Source of the DNA: Amorphophallus konjac
Lineage: Eukaryota; Streptophyta; Magnoliopsida; Alismatales; Araceae
NCBI GenBank assembly: GCA_022559845.1
Contig: JAHNEJ010003545.1
Span: forward strand, 372,001 to 436,000
DNA length: 64,000 nt
Direction: 5' to 3'
Every line of letters starts with the position of its first letter. The stretch's first letter is position 1. Under the pieces are notes generated by a model, which saw nothing but the letters and a program-made list of their open reading frames with translations, was not told where the DNA came from and ran no database searches. The translations under genes were made by a program, and so were the position numbers. Positions 19,787 through 32,288 of the stretch are shown here, one piece after another.

Positions 19787-22265
19787 TGTTGAAGTTAGAT
19801 GGAAGGCTCTATCACCACAGGATGTGGATCTAGAGGGGGGGTGAATAGATCAACTGGCTATTTAAAAATTAGGCCTAGAATCAAATGCGGAATTAGAAGA
19901 ACACTAAAAGAACACAGCCAATGCACTGAATGAAACACACAAGATATGCTGAACAAGCAATCAAACACACGAGAGGCACAAAGACTTTTAGGTGGTTCGG
20001 TCAATCCGACCTACGTCCACCCCACATTCAACTCGAATGTGGATTACTGCTGATACACAGCTTCAATCTGCTGGGCACTACAGCTTGCCAACAACGGCTG
20101 GGGCTTACAGCTTATCCCGACCAGAGGAACACCCTCTGCAACAGCTGAGCTTCACAGCTTGCTCTGCTGGGCACTACAGCTTAGCAGACCAGAGATAACA
20201 CCTCTGCAACCCGTTGCCTCACAGCTTGAAACCGCTGACTAACAGCTTGATAGAACAAGAGTTTTCAAAGAGAAAATAGCAAGACTGAAAACAAACAAAA
20301 CACACAATCGAATGGAAGAAAACCAAAACGACTGTAGCTCAAAGTTGAGTAATATCAACTCTGGTAACTGGACCAAGAGACTGATTCACAAGCTCTCATA
20401 TAACTCTCTCAACTCATCTCTTCTCTCTTTCTTCTTCTCTCCTTTTCTTCTTCTCTACTTTTCTTCCTCTCACAGTGGATCTCGGTGGCTGCTACTTCAG
20501 AATGGATGTATAGACTTCTCCAACTTCGATCAGCCTTTTCAGAAGATGAGGACTGCTATATATAACAGCAGGAGGTGGATAAGGGCGCGTGGCTTCTACA
20601 GTTCCCGCCCATGTGAATTCGCCAGATTCGAGACAATTCCATCCACGTGTCAGCATCTACACACCTCGTCCTCCTGGGATCACGAGCCATGTCAGCAATC
20701 TCAGTAGAGAATCCCTGTCAGACAGAGTATCAGATGATCAGATTAAATAACAACTCTGTATAGACTTATCAGAAGAACTACGTTGTATAGACTTCATATA
20801 AGTGAAAGATATGTACAGACTTGCTGTATGAAGCAACCGCTGTACAGACTTAGGTGTTATGAAGACTGTCAATGTATAGACTAAGTGAAGATCAATGCAA
20901 TGTACAGACTTCGCAAAAGAAGATGCAATGTGTAGACTTCATGAATGAAGATGCAATGTGTAGACTTCATGAATGAAGATGCAATGTGTAGACTTCAGTA
21001 AGAAGATGCAATGTGTACACTTCAGTGAGACTCAAATGAAGACAGACGATGTATAGACTTCAAAATTGATGCACGATGTACATACTTCATGAGACTCGAA
21101 TGAAGACAAGCGATGTATAGACTTCACGACTGATGAATACAATGTACAGACTTTGCAAGATGTGAAGGAGTTGAGTGTATAGACTTCACGATGTGAAGAC
21201 TTGTCAACAAATGACTGTACAGACTTGAGGTGAAGACCTATGTATAGACTTTCTAAAGGAATGGCTATATAGACTTGAAGCAATGGAAAACATCGACTGT
21301 ATAGACTTTGAATTGCAACGTAGGTAAAGGCATCGATGTATAGACTTCGAAGCTGAACGTAGGTAAATAACCCAATGTGCAGACTTTGAATCGCAACGAC
21401 GGAACAGATGCCAATGTACAGACTTTGGCAAACAGCGATGTACAGACTTGGCCAACCAGTCCAATGTATAGACTTGAAGCATGGAGGCCAATGCACAGAC
21501 TTTACCTCGTGCAAGCAACAATGAATGAATGTATAGACTTCGAACTCTTGAGCTCTGCATAGACTTTGCAGTCAACAGGTGATGTATAGACTTTGGAGTC
21601 TGAGACCAATGTACAGACTTTGTAAAACAGAAGCCTGTATAGACTTGAATGATCAAGACGCTAAGGAAGACGGTCATTGTACAGACTTAGATGCCATTGA
21701 CAAATGCATGCTACAGTCCAATGTGTGGACTTACATGAGACGCTCATTGAGACGGTCATTGTACAGACTTCGGCTGACACCGTCCAATGTACAGACTTTG
21801 CCTTAGACTCTAAATGAGACGGACAGTGTATAGACTTAGCCAATGCAATGACTTGACGCAGTCCAATGTACAGACTTTCAAGCCTGAAGGCCAATGTGTG
21901 GACTTGCATGAGACGCTCAATGTACAGACTTCGCCTTAGACTCTAAATGAGATGGACAGTGTATAGACTGTGCATTGCACTGTGGATGTATGGACTTTGC
22001 AACGACGGGCAATGTGTAGACTTGCTAGGATGCTGCAATGGACACGGACAGTGTACAAACTTACTTTACTGAAGTAATGTATATACTTTGAGACTTTGAG
22101 TATGTGTTCAGTGTGAAAATAAGATAAAATGCATATAACACACAGACAATCTAATAAAAGTAATTTCATCAAAACATAAACAGTGTTGCCAATCAATCAA
22201 AACAATGTGTTGCCATATGAAGTAAAGTTACATGTCAACACCATCAACACAGAGGAGTCACAACA
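19787..22265 (-). repeat. 3' LTR of element B
   Basis: A 2479-bp LTR, tgttgaag to gtcacaaca. TATATATA at 20557-20564 and G-box at 20644-20649 (both read on minus). U3 from about 20755 to 22090 is filled with some 45 copies of GTATAGACTT or GTACAGACTT (sense AAGTCTRTAC) spaced roughly 25-40 bp. The conserved hairpin (19990-20022) and an ACAGCTT array (20056-20250) lie in the part next to the element interior's far end. It is 16 bp longer than its partner, exactly explained by one extra 28-bp unit and one missing 12-bp unit. The 5 bp before it, ggaac, is the target duplication. Confidence 0.95.
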
Positions 22266-22288
22266 ATCTCCCCCTTTTTGATGATGGC
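22266..22288 (-). other. Polypurine tract of element B
   Basis: Same purine tract as in A, adjacent to the LTR. Other CTCCCCC runs follow at 22476, 22512, 22547, 22584 and 23784. Confidence 0.85.
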
Positions 22289-22621
22289 AACCCACTATCA
22301 TATAAAGTAGCAACATCCTGTTATACAGATGCATTTTTAATGAAAGACATGATTTGTTATTCAGATTGTTATGCAGATGCATGTAGATGCTATGAATGAC
22401 ATGCTGCATGCATGTAGATGCTATGAATGACATGCTGCATGCTACAAAATGTAAGCAACTCCCTGCTAACAAAATTTCCCCCTTTTGCCATACCATGATG
22501 CAGATGCATACACTCCCCCAAAATGCAGAATTCTCAATTCAGAATTCTCCCCCTGAACAGAAGGAATGAATTCAGACAATATTCTCCCCCTTTGCCATCA
22601 ACAAATTGAAAGTTATATGAA

Positions 22622-22862
22622 CTTTCAGTCATATGAACTGAGAAATGGCTTAGAAATTGAAAGTTCAGCTGACTGGCATGCTTAGCAAGTAGTTCAGAAA
22701 TTAAGCAACTAAAGCACAGAACCTTCAGTCATATGAGCTGAGAAACGGCTTAGAAATTGAAAGTTCAGCTGACTGGCATGCTTAGCAAGTAGTTCAGAAA
22801 TTAAGCAACTAAAGCACAGAACCTTCAGTCATATGAACTGAGAAACGACTTAGCAATTGAAA
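22622..22862. repeat. 100-bp tandem repeat in element B
   Basis: TTCAGTCATATGA recurs at exactly 100-bp steps (22624, 22724, 22824); the first two copies are almost identical. Noncoding. Confidence 0.85.
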
Positions 22863-23122
22863 TCCTGGTTTAAAGGTTATAAAAATGAGAGTTCATGCAC
22901 TACAGTCATTGGATAAGGTAGATGTGCATGATAAAACAATAAACCAGAGTCATATTTACATGAGAGATTCAGTTTCAGAATATCTTACTTTCATAGACTC
23001 GGTAAAATGTGTTAAGAGAAACCAGGTCATGTATTGAAATTAAACAATTGACATCCATGAAATTTCTTTGAAGGAACAGCATTTTCAATAGTATTTCATT
23101 TAGAGCATTTAGGTACCAAAAG

Positions 23123-23403
23123 TCTTTTTGCGTAAGGGTATACGTTTATCAGACGCCAATACCCCTAGATACTCAACATGATGGACCATCTTGCCTATGA
23201 TCAAACTCAATAGAATTGATTGACACCTTTTTGTGTGAGGGTACACGTTTATTAGACGCCAGTTACCCCCAGGTACTCAGTGAAAACAACCTACTGTTTT
23301 GATCATTTTATACAGAGATAGCTGATACACCTCATGACATGAGTGGTGTCCACTTCTTTGATGGATCACTCAGTTTCTCAGTGATTTACCTGTCATTGCT
23401 CTG
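23123..23403 (-). promoter_or_regulatory. Conserved noncoding block, element B copy
   Basis: A 281-bp counterpart of 4278-4561 in A and 39561-39852 in C. Here the CTTTTTGYG...ATCAGACGCCA...TACTCA half is duplicated (23123 and about 23227), whereas in A the other half is. ACTCAGTTTCTCAGTGA at about 23367-23384 can form a hairpin. Role unknown. Confidence 0.6.
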
Positions 23404-24209
23404 TCAATGCTATTTTTCAAATAATTTTTAATATTTTTCAATATCTTTCTTAGCTGCCCTTTATTTGTTTCAGAATGACTTGTTTAAGGACAATACACAT
23501 ACGTAGCTTCTCTAACATGATTTCAGATGAGTTTTCAGATTTTAGATATAATTCGCTTTGTCTGACATGAAATAAGATAAGGGTTGAGAGGTTTATCAAT
23601 TTTCAGCATCCTTATTTACGGATTGTAGTCTTTCAACTCTAAAGATTATAAATTTAAACCATTAAGTCAGTCTTTAAGCAATTAAAGTTCTTATAAGAGA
23701 AGAAGTCTGCTTTCTATTGCTTAATATTAGAACTGACTAAAAGATTGCCATACTGTCAGACTTAACTCTGAATTATATGCAATACTCCCCCTGTCTATGT
23801 GCATGTGATCTTGCAGACGTGGACTAACAAATGATTCTGAAAATCATGCTTACTCAGACTATCTTATCGTGCAGTATGACCCATGGTACTAGGCGAAGAA
23901 CCCGGTCATAAGGACCATCTCACACATAGTAAGAACCTCCAGACAGATTTCCCTGCCCTTTGGTAGCTTACCATTGGATATACCAGGGTAATGCAAGGAG
24001 ATGCAGTGCAATACAATCATGCAGAAATATAGACATATCATGCATCTAGACATATATATGCAATGATGATCATGAGTGCAATAAAAAATATGAGAGTCAT
24101 GAATTATCATAAGTCTGTTGCACAATGTTTATTCAATCTATCAACAGCAAGTCCAAATCAGAAGTTTATTCAAAGTAGCTCAAAAGTTTTATTCAAGTCA
24201 ACAAAGAGT

Positions 24210-26519
24210 TCATTCATTATGCTGAAATTTACACAAGCCAAGTTCTCTTCTAAAAAATTTAAAATTTTCATTTCCAAGTGGCTTAGTAAAGATATCAGCA
24301 ACTTGTTTGTCTGTTTCAATGAAGTCCAGTTCAATTTCCTTTTTGTTCACAGCATCTCTTAGAAAATGATGTTTTATTTCTATGTGCTTAGTCCTAGAAT
24401 GATGAACATGATTTTTAGCAAGGCATATGGCACTAGTATTACCACATAGAATTGGAATACATTCCAGTTTTATCTGATAATCATCTAGTTGGTGCTTAAT
24501 CCAAAGTACTTGGGTAGCACAATTACCTGCTGCAACATATTTAGCTTCAGCTGTAGACAATGCTACAGTGTGTTGCTTCTTAGATGCTCAAGATACTAGA
24601 CAGCCACCAAGGAATTGACAATAGCCACTAGTACTTTTTCTATCTACTCGACACCCAGCATAATCAGCATCAGTGTAAGCTAGAAGCTCTAACTCACACC
24701 TAGCAGGATACCATAATCCTAGCTCTTGGGTGCCAAGCAGATATCTAAAAATCTTTTTCACTGCTTTAAAATGATTTTCTTTAGGACTGGCCTGAAACCT
24801 AGCACATAATCCTACGGCGAATTGAATATCAGGCCTAGATGCTGTTAGGTAGAGAAGGGATCCGATCATACCTCTGTATAACTTCTGGTCAAATGGGTTA
24901 CCTTTAGTGTCTTCATCCAAGCTTGTAGAGGTACCCATTGGAGAAGCTATCTCTTTAAGATTATCCATCTTGTATTTCTTGAGTAGATCCCTTGTGTACT
25001 TGGACTGAGCTATAAACATTCCGTCCTTTGTTTGTGTAACCTGCAGTCCAAGAAATAATTTGAGCTCACCCATTGAGCTCATTTCAAACTCATTAGTCAT
25101 TGTTTTAGAAAATTCCTCACACAATTTGGGGTTAGTTGACCCAAAAATGATATCATCCACATAAATATGTACAATAAGAATTTCAGAATGACTCACCTTT
25201 GTAAACAAGGTCTGATCAACTACTCCTCTAGTGAAATTTTGATCAGTGAGGAACTTGCTCAACCTGTCGTACCAAGCTCTAGGAGCTTTCTTAAGACCAT
25301 AGAGAGCTTTATTTAATTTGTAAACATGATTAGGGAAATCTAGACATTCAAACCCAGGGGACTGTCTAACATAGACATCCTCATTAATTTCCCCATTCAA
25401 GAATGCAGATTTTACATCCATCTGCTGGAGGATTATACCTAGGGAACATGCATAAGCTAATAAAATTCTAACAGCTTCTAATTTGGCTACAGGGGCAAAT
25501 GACTCTTCAAAGTCAATACCAAACTCCTGGTTGTACCCCTGAGCAACAAGTCTGGCTTTATTTTTAATAATATTCCCTGATTCATCAGATTTATTCCTGA
25601 AAACCCACCTAGTCCCTATGACTGTTCCATGATCAGGAGGTGGGACCAAGTGCCACACCTTGTTCCTGTCGAACTGATTAAGCTCCTCATGCATGGCATT
25701 AATCCAATGCATATCCTTGAGGGCACAGTCAATGGACTTGGGTTCAATTTGAGAGACAAGAGCATATGCATTTAATTCATCCTGAATTCTAAAGTGACCT
25801 CTAGTTCTAGAGGGATCATTCAGATTGCCAATGACATTATTCACAGGGTGATCTTTAAGATATCTAATATTAACAATCTGAGTTTCAGGAATTTCACTTA
25901 CCTCCCCCTGAACTTCAGGTTCTTCTTCATTTTTCTCTTCTTTATCTTCCTCACCATCAGACTGGTCTGCAGAGTTTTCATCTTTCAAAATGTTCCCATC
26001 TTCGTTCCTGCAATAACCATGGTTAGTTTCCATCAAGGTTTCATCAAAGATAATGTGTAGAGATTCTTCAACAATTTTTGAGTTTAAATTGAACACTCTA
26101 TAAGCCCGGGTGTTTTCAGAATAACCGAGGAAGATTCCTGGTTCACCTTTTGGCTCAAATTTATCAAGGTCCCTCTTGTCACTTATATGTATAAAACATT
26201 TACAACCAAAAACCTTGAAGTGGGCGATTGAAGGTTTCTTACCTCTCAAAATCTCATAAGGGGTTTTCTGGGTGGAAGATCTTACCATTGCCCTGTTAAT
26301 TACATAACAGGCTGTGTTGACTGCTTCAGCCCAGAATTTTCTTGGCAGTTGACCTTCAACTAAGAGAGTTCGGCCCATTTCCACTAGAGTTCTGTTCCTC
26401 CTCTCGACAACACCATTCTGCTCAGGTGTCCTGGGTGAGGAGAACTTATGATGAATCCCACTTGACCTGCAAAACTCTTCAAAGTGTGAGTTTTCAAACT
26501 CACCTCCATGATCAGTCAA
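24210..26519 (-). pseudogene. pol: Integrase core, reverse transcriptase and RNase H, element B
   Basis: One frame runs from the second integrase catalytic aspartate (TDHGGEFENSHF) through the glutamate region (QNGVVERRNRTL), GKKPSIAHFKVFG, the RT motifs ([46 protein letters not shown] in HIYVDDIIFGS) to RNase H (YTDADYAGC, KSTSGYCQFLGGC, STAEAKYVAAG). The only break inside it is a TGA at 24588-24590 at the tryptophan that element A still has (SWASKKQ). Compared with A this copy is much less damaged. Confidence 0.93.
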
Positions 26520-27323
26520 AATATTTTTAATTTTCTAATTTATTCTTATACAGAACTCCTGAAATTCTGAGAATGCATCATTCTTATGTGATAGAAAAAA
26601 TACCCAAGTATACCTAGAAAAATCATCTACTAAGACAAACCCATACCTCTTCCCTGATAAACTGACAGACCTGGTTGGCCCAAATAGGTCCATGTGTATC
26701 AGTTCATAAGGTTTAGTGGATAGGTTTTCTGTCCTAGATTTGAATGATTTTCTAGTCAACTTGGACTGAATGCATGCATTACAAAATTTATTGTCCTTTT
26801 TAAAAGAGACTTCAGGGAGTCCTCTAACCATGCTATGCTTGTTTAGTTTATGCAAAATAGTATAACTAGCATGGCCTAACCTACGATACCATAAAAATGC
26901 TAAATCTTCTCTATTGGCAGTAAGACATAGGTTAGAATGCTGAATATCATCTAGATCTATCATGTATGTGTTATTTATTCTTTTTCCATAGAATTTTACA
27001 ATTACTGAATCAGGTTCAAAAACCTTGCAGCATTGAGAATCAAATAAAACCTTATGACCCTTCTCACACAACTGGCTGATACTAAGTAAATTGTAAGCTA
27101 ACCCTTCAACTAGCATAACATCATCAATGCAGCAGGTAGAACACTTACCTACCTTACCTGATCCAATGATCATACCCTTTGTGTTGCTTCCAAAGGTGAT
27201 AAGGCCTCCTAGCTTTTTAGTTAGCATGCAAAACTTGGCCTTATCTCCTGTCATATGCCTGGAGCAGCCACTGTCCAAGTACCACAAGTTGCTCTTGGCT
27301 GCCAGGCATACCTGCACACACAA
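26520..27323 (-). pseudogene. pol: Protease and N-terminal integrase, element B
   Basis: Begins after the gag stop TAA at 27324. Protease motif WYLDSGCSRHMTGDKAKF, then the integrase zinc site (YRRLGHASY...CNACIQSKL) and the first catalytic aspartate (IHMDLFGPTR). A TAG at 26535-26537 interrupts the same frame shortly before the second aspartate, in a spot that is a few residues shorter than in A. Pol of B as a whole (24210-27323) is a whole number of codons, so there is no frameshift. Confidence 0.92.
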
Positions 27324-29761
27324 TTAGGGCAAAGAGTTTGGAACCCAAGTCTGATTGGGCTCCAATGCAGATGAAGTGCAAGTAAAGAAAGAGAGCATGG
27401 TTTTGGGAATCCACATTTGTTTGAAGCAGTTCTGTTCAGTGGATTTTTTAGATTTCTTTTTATTTTGCTTTTTCTTGTTGACTTTCTTCTTATTTGCACC
27501 AACAAAGTTATTCACAAAATTGTTATTATTGTGCCAATGCTTCGGCCAGGTTGCATTCATAAAGTTTTGGCCATAGTAGTTCCTGGGATGGCTGTGGAAA
27601 TGTTGGTAATTCCTAGGCATCCGACTACCATACCCATTTTCCCAATTTCTGACATAGGGTCTGTAAAAGTGTGTAGGTTGATGAAAATACCCTGTGTGCA
27701 TCCCTTGAGTTCTAGTCCACCCACACCCATTAGGATAGATTGGCTGTGTGGGGTAGTAGGACTGAACTCTAGGTGGATTGAATTTGTTGGGCTGACTTCT
27801 GAAAATATTTTGTCTTCCCTGCACCCTTGACCCTGCTGACCTACTCATAGGTTTTGGTTGGGTCCTTTTCTGTGATGAAGGTGGTGAAGACTTTTTGGCA
27901 TTGACATGGGGTTTGTTTACCTGAGCAGGCTGACCCCTAACCTTGGGTTGAGCACTAGAGCTTAGTTTGGAAGTCCCAATTCTACTAGGCTCACCTACTT
28001 TCTATTTGCCCTTCTCCTCTGCATTTAGCCTTTTCAGATTCAAGTTTGTCTTTACAGCATTATTAAAATTCATGTTGATCAGATGTCCTTTCTCCTTTTG
28101 TGCAACAAAGGAAATAGTTTTCATTCCAAAGCTTTTAGTTGCACTAGAGTTGAATCCTAGGCCCTCTCTTATGAAATTTACCGTTGACCCCAATAATGCA
28201 TCTAAATTTTTAGATCCTTGGGTCATTTTCTCAATTGTTTTTAGCTTATCCTCATTATCTTTCTGAACTTCATCAATAGATTTTTTCAACTCATTATTCA
28301 CATTGAGGACAGCTTCATATTTTTCAGAAACAATCTTTATCTCATTTTCATAATTCTGAATTTTCAGTTTCCATTCATCAATTTCATTGTCTAATCTCAC
28401 ATTTTCTTCCTTAGAAATTTTCAGTTCTTTATTGATTTCTTCAAATTCAGAACACGTGAGTTTCAGCTTACTGTTCTCAGTTTCTAAGCAGGCAATTTTA
28501 TCAGACAATGAAGTATCATTTTGCATGATTTTAATTTTTCTTTGTAGATGCCTGTTTTCTTTTCTGACCTCATCTACTCTATCAGTAAGTTCATCATAAG
28601 CAACCATCCAATCAGTAATAGTAAAATTTTCATAGCGAGAGGATACCTCATCAGATTCTTCCTCTCTATCTTCTGAGCTGGTTGCCATGAGACAGATTGG
28701 CTTCTCAGCTTCAACTTCACTGTCCGAAGTGACGCTCAAAGATCCCTCGTCCTCATCACTCCAGGTACTCACCATAGCTTTCCCTTTTGTGTTCTTCTTC
28801 TTGGACTTGTCCTTGAGGTTCTGATTTGTCAGACATTTAGCTTTAAAGTGACCCGCCTTCCTGCATTGATAGCAAACATTAGTGTCAGCTTTCTTTACAG
28901 GGTTTGATTTATACCTTGTGTCTCGGCGGCCACTGTTGTGATTTCTTCGGCTGAATCTTCTTCCTTCCTTCTTGAGAAATCTCCGGAATTCCCTAGTAAT
29001 CATGGCAATATCAGCATTTGCCACTTCTTCTTCAGACAAGCTCTCTTCAGTTGATGATCCGTTGGGGCTGGATCGACTGGATCTGCTAGCACCAGCCTTC
29101 AGAGCTATAGGCTTCCTCTTTCTGTCAGCCTCCTTTATCTTCGGCATATTCATCTCATAAGCCATTAGAGATCCGATCAGCTCATCTGCCTTAGTATTGT
29201 GCAGATCTCTTGACTCTTCCATAACAGTGGCCTTGGTGTGCCAAATTGGAGTCAAGATCGCAAGATCTTCCTGACTACATCATACTCAGAATATTTTTTT
29301 CCGAAGCCTCTGAGACCATTTGTGATAATAGTCAGCCGAGCATATATTTCTTTGATCGTCTCATTAGGCTTCATCTTGAAATCTTCGTATTCTGAAACCA
29401 GTAGATTAGTCTTTGTCTCTCTGACTTGTGAAGTCCCCTCATAGATGACTTCAAGTGCATCCCACATTTCCTTCGCTGAGGAGCAGGCAGATATTCGTGA
29501 GAACTCGGTGGGATGCAGAGAGCACTGGATTGCATTGATTGCACTCCAGTTGAGCGTGGACCTTCTAATTTCCTCCATGGTCCATACATCTTCATTTGGG
29601 GACAGCTCGAAAGGTCCTTTGCTAACCACCTTCCAAATTTCATAATCTTTAGCCCTCAAGAATACCAGCATACAGTGCTTCCAGTATGCGTAGTTGGTTC
29701 CATCGAAGTATCGGGGCTTGGATGTGGAGTGTCCTTCAGCTATCATCCCTCTTCCGTCCAT
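27324..29761 (-). pseudogene. gag: gag polyprotein, element B
   Basis: Starts at ATG 29761, 45 bp from the primer site. N-terminal YFDGTNYAYWKHCM, UBN2-like region (WDALEVIYEGTSQVRETK), zinc knuckle CYQCRKAGHFKAKC (about 28830-28875), an acidic coiled-coil region (about 28200-28700), a basic Asn and Lys-rich tail and the WVPNSLP end before TAA. One base is missing near 29253, a TAG lies at 28002-28004, and the rest is in one frame; the length is one base short of 813 codons, as expected. Homologous along its length to gag of A. Confidence 0.92.
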
Positions 29762-29806
29762 CTGTGCTTATCCTCTTCGGGCGGTAAGTCCCTATAGAAG
29801 AGTCTA

Positions 29807-29818
29807 GCTCTGATACCA
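29807..29818 (-). other. Primer binding site of element B (initiator Met tRNA)
   Basis: Minus strand TGGTATCAGAGC, two bases inside the LTR, identical to that of A. Confidence 0.93.
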
Positions 29819-29820
29819 AG

Positions 29821-32283
29821 TGTTGAAGTTAGATGGAAGGCTCTATCACTACAGGATGTGGATCTAGAGGGGGGGTGAATAGATCAACTGGCTATTTAAA
29901 AATTAGGCCTAGAATCAAATGCGGAATTAGAAGAACACTAAAAGAACACAGCCAATGCACCGAATGAAACACACAAGATATGCTGAACAAGCAATCAAAC
30001 ACACGAGAGGCACAAAGACTTTTAGGTGGTTCGGTCAATCCGACCTACGTCCACCCCACATTCAACTCGAATGTGGATTACTGCTGATACACAGCTTCAA
30101 TCTGCTGGGCACTACAGCTTGCCAACAATGGCTGGGGCTTACAGCTTATCCCGACCAGAGGAACACCCTCTGCAACAGTTGAGCTTCACAGCTTGCTCTG
30201 CTGGGCACTAAAGCTTAGCCGACCAGAGGTAACACCTCTGCAACCCGCTACCTCACAACTTGAAACCGCTGACTAACAGCTTGATAGAACAAGAGTTTTC
30301 AAAGAGAAAATAGCAAGACTGAAAACAAACAAAACACACAATCGAATGGAATAAAACCAAAACGACTGTAGCTCAAAGTTGAGCAATATCAGCTCTGGTA
30401 ACTGGACCAAGAGACTGATTCACAAGCTCTCATATAATTCTCTCAACTCATCTCTTCTCTCTTTCTTCTTCTCTCCTTTTCTTCTTCTCTGCTTTTCTTC
30501 CTCTCACAGTGGATCTCGGTGGCTGCTGCTTCAGACTGGATGTATAGACTTCGCCAACTTCGATCAGCCTTTTCAGAAGATGAGGACTGCTATATATAAC
30601 AACAGTAGGTGGATAAGGGCGCGTGGCTTCCACAGTTCCCGCCCAAGTGAATTCACCAGATTCGAGACAATTCCATCCACGTGTCAGCATCTGCACACCT
30701 CGTCCTCCTGGGATCACGAGCCATGTTAGCAATCTCAGTAGAGAATCCCTGTCAGACAGAGTATTGGATGATCAGATTAAATAACAACTCTGTATAGACT
30801 TATCAGAAGAACTGCGTTGTATAGACTTCATATAAGTGAAAGCTATGTACAGACTTGCTGTATGAAGCAACCGATGTACAAACTTAGGTGTTATGAAGAC
30901 TGTCAATGTATAGACTAATTGAAGATCAATGCAATGTACAGACTTCGCAAAAGAAGATGCAATGTGTAGACTTCATGAATGAAGATGCAATGTGTAGACT
31001 TCAGTAAGAAGATGCAATGTGTATACTTCAGTGAGACTCAAATGAAGACAGACGATGTATAGACTTCAAAACTGATGCACGATGTACATACTTCATGAGA
31101 CTCGAATGAAGACAAGCGATGTATAGACTTCACGACTGATGAATGCAATGTATAGACTTTGCAAGATGTGAAGGAGTTGAGTGTATAGACTTCACGATGT
31201 GAAGACTTGTCAACAAATGACTGTACAGACTTGAGGTGAAGACCTATGTATAGACTTTCTAAAGGAACGGCTATATAGACTTGAAGCAATGGAAAACATC
31301 GACTGTATAGACTTTGAATTGCAACGTAGGTAAAGGCATCGATGTATAAACTTCGAAGCTGAACGTAGGTAAATAACCCAATGTGCAGAATTTGAATCGC
31401 AACGATGGAACAGATGCCAATGTACAGACTTTGGCAAACAGCGATGTACAGACTTGGCCAACCAGTCCAATGTATAGACTTGAAGCATGGAGGCCAATGT
31501 ACAGACTTTACCTCGTGCAAGCAACAGTGAATGAATGTATAGACTTCGAACTCTTGAGCTCTGCATAGACTTTGCAGTCAACAGGCGATGTATAGACTTT
31601 GGAGTCTGAGACCAATGTACAGACTTTGTAAAACAGAAGCATGTATAGACTTGAAAGATCAAGACGCTAAGGAAGACGGTCATTGTACAGACTTAGATGC
31701 CATTGACAAATGCATGCTACAGTCCAATGTGTGGACTTACATGAGACGCTCATTGAGACGGTCATTGTACAGACTTCGGCTGACACCGTCCAATGTACAG
31801 ACTTTGCCTTAGACTCTAAATGAGACGGATAGTGTATAGACTTAGCCAATGCAATGACTTGACGCAGTCCAATGTACAGACTTTTAAGCCTGAAGGCCAA
31901 TGTGTGGACTTGCATGAGACGCTCATTGAGACGCTCAATGTACAGACTTCGCCTTAGACTCTAAATGAGACGGACAGTGTATAGACTGTGCAATGCACTG
32001 TGGATGTATGGACTTTGCAACGACGGGCAATGTGTAGACTTGCTAGGATGCTGCAATGGACACGAACAGTGTACAAACTTACTTTACTGAAGCAATGTAT
32101 ATACTTTGAGACTTTGAGTGTGTGTTCAGTGTGAAAATAAGATAAAATGCATATAACACACAGACAATCTGATAAAAGTAATTTCATCAAAACATAAACA
32201 GTGTTGCCAATCAATCAAAACAATGTGTTGCCATATGAAGTAAAGTTACATGTCAACACCATCAACACAGAGGAGTCACAATA
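29821..32283 (-). repeat. 5' LTR of element B
   Basis: A 2463-bp partner of 19787-22265 with the same motif array (about 30790-32100), TATATATA at 30591-30598 and G-box at 30678-30683. The outer end reads cacaata instead of cacaaca (change at 32282); it is followed by the target duplication ggaac at 32284-32288, which proves the boundary. Confidence 0.95.
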
Positions 32284-32288
32284 GGAAC

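Larger units (their letters stand above)
22289..24209. other. Noncoding 3' region of element B
   Basis: No coding sequence over 1.9 kb and no counterpart of ORF3 of element A. Contains a 100-bp tandem repeat in 2.4 copies (22622-22862, repeats starting at 22624, 22724 and 22824), a small tandem duplication around 22376-22445, several purine-tract-like runs, and the conserved block at 23123-23403. Confidence 0.65.

Noticed and set aside
21032..21677. Long minus-strand ORFs (157-160 codons) rich in SIH, VYT and SLYI
   Set aside because: The AAGTCTATACA motif is open in all three frames (KSIH, SLY, VYT), so the array makes long frames by itself. The same happens at 31038-31683 and 37000-38360.
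20755..22090. CRISPR-like regular repeats
   Set aside because: The repeat is only about 10-12 bp, spacing is irregular, and it lies in the U3 of a plant LTR present twice around one element.
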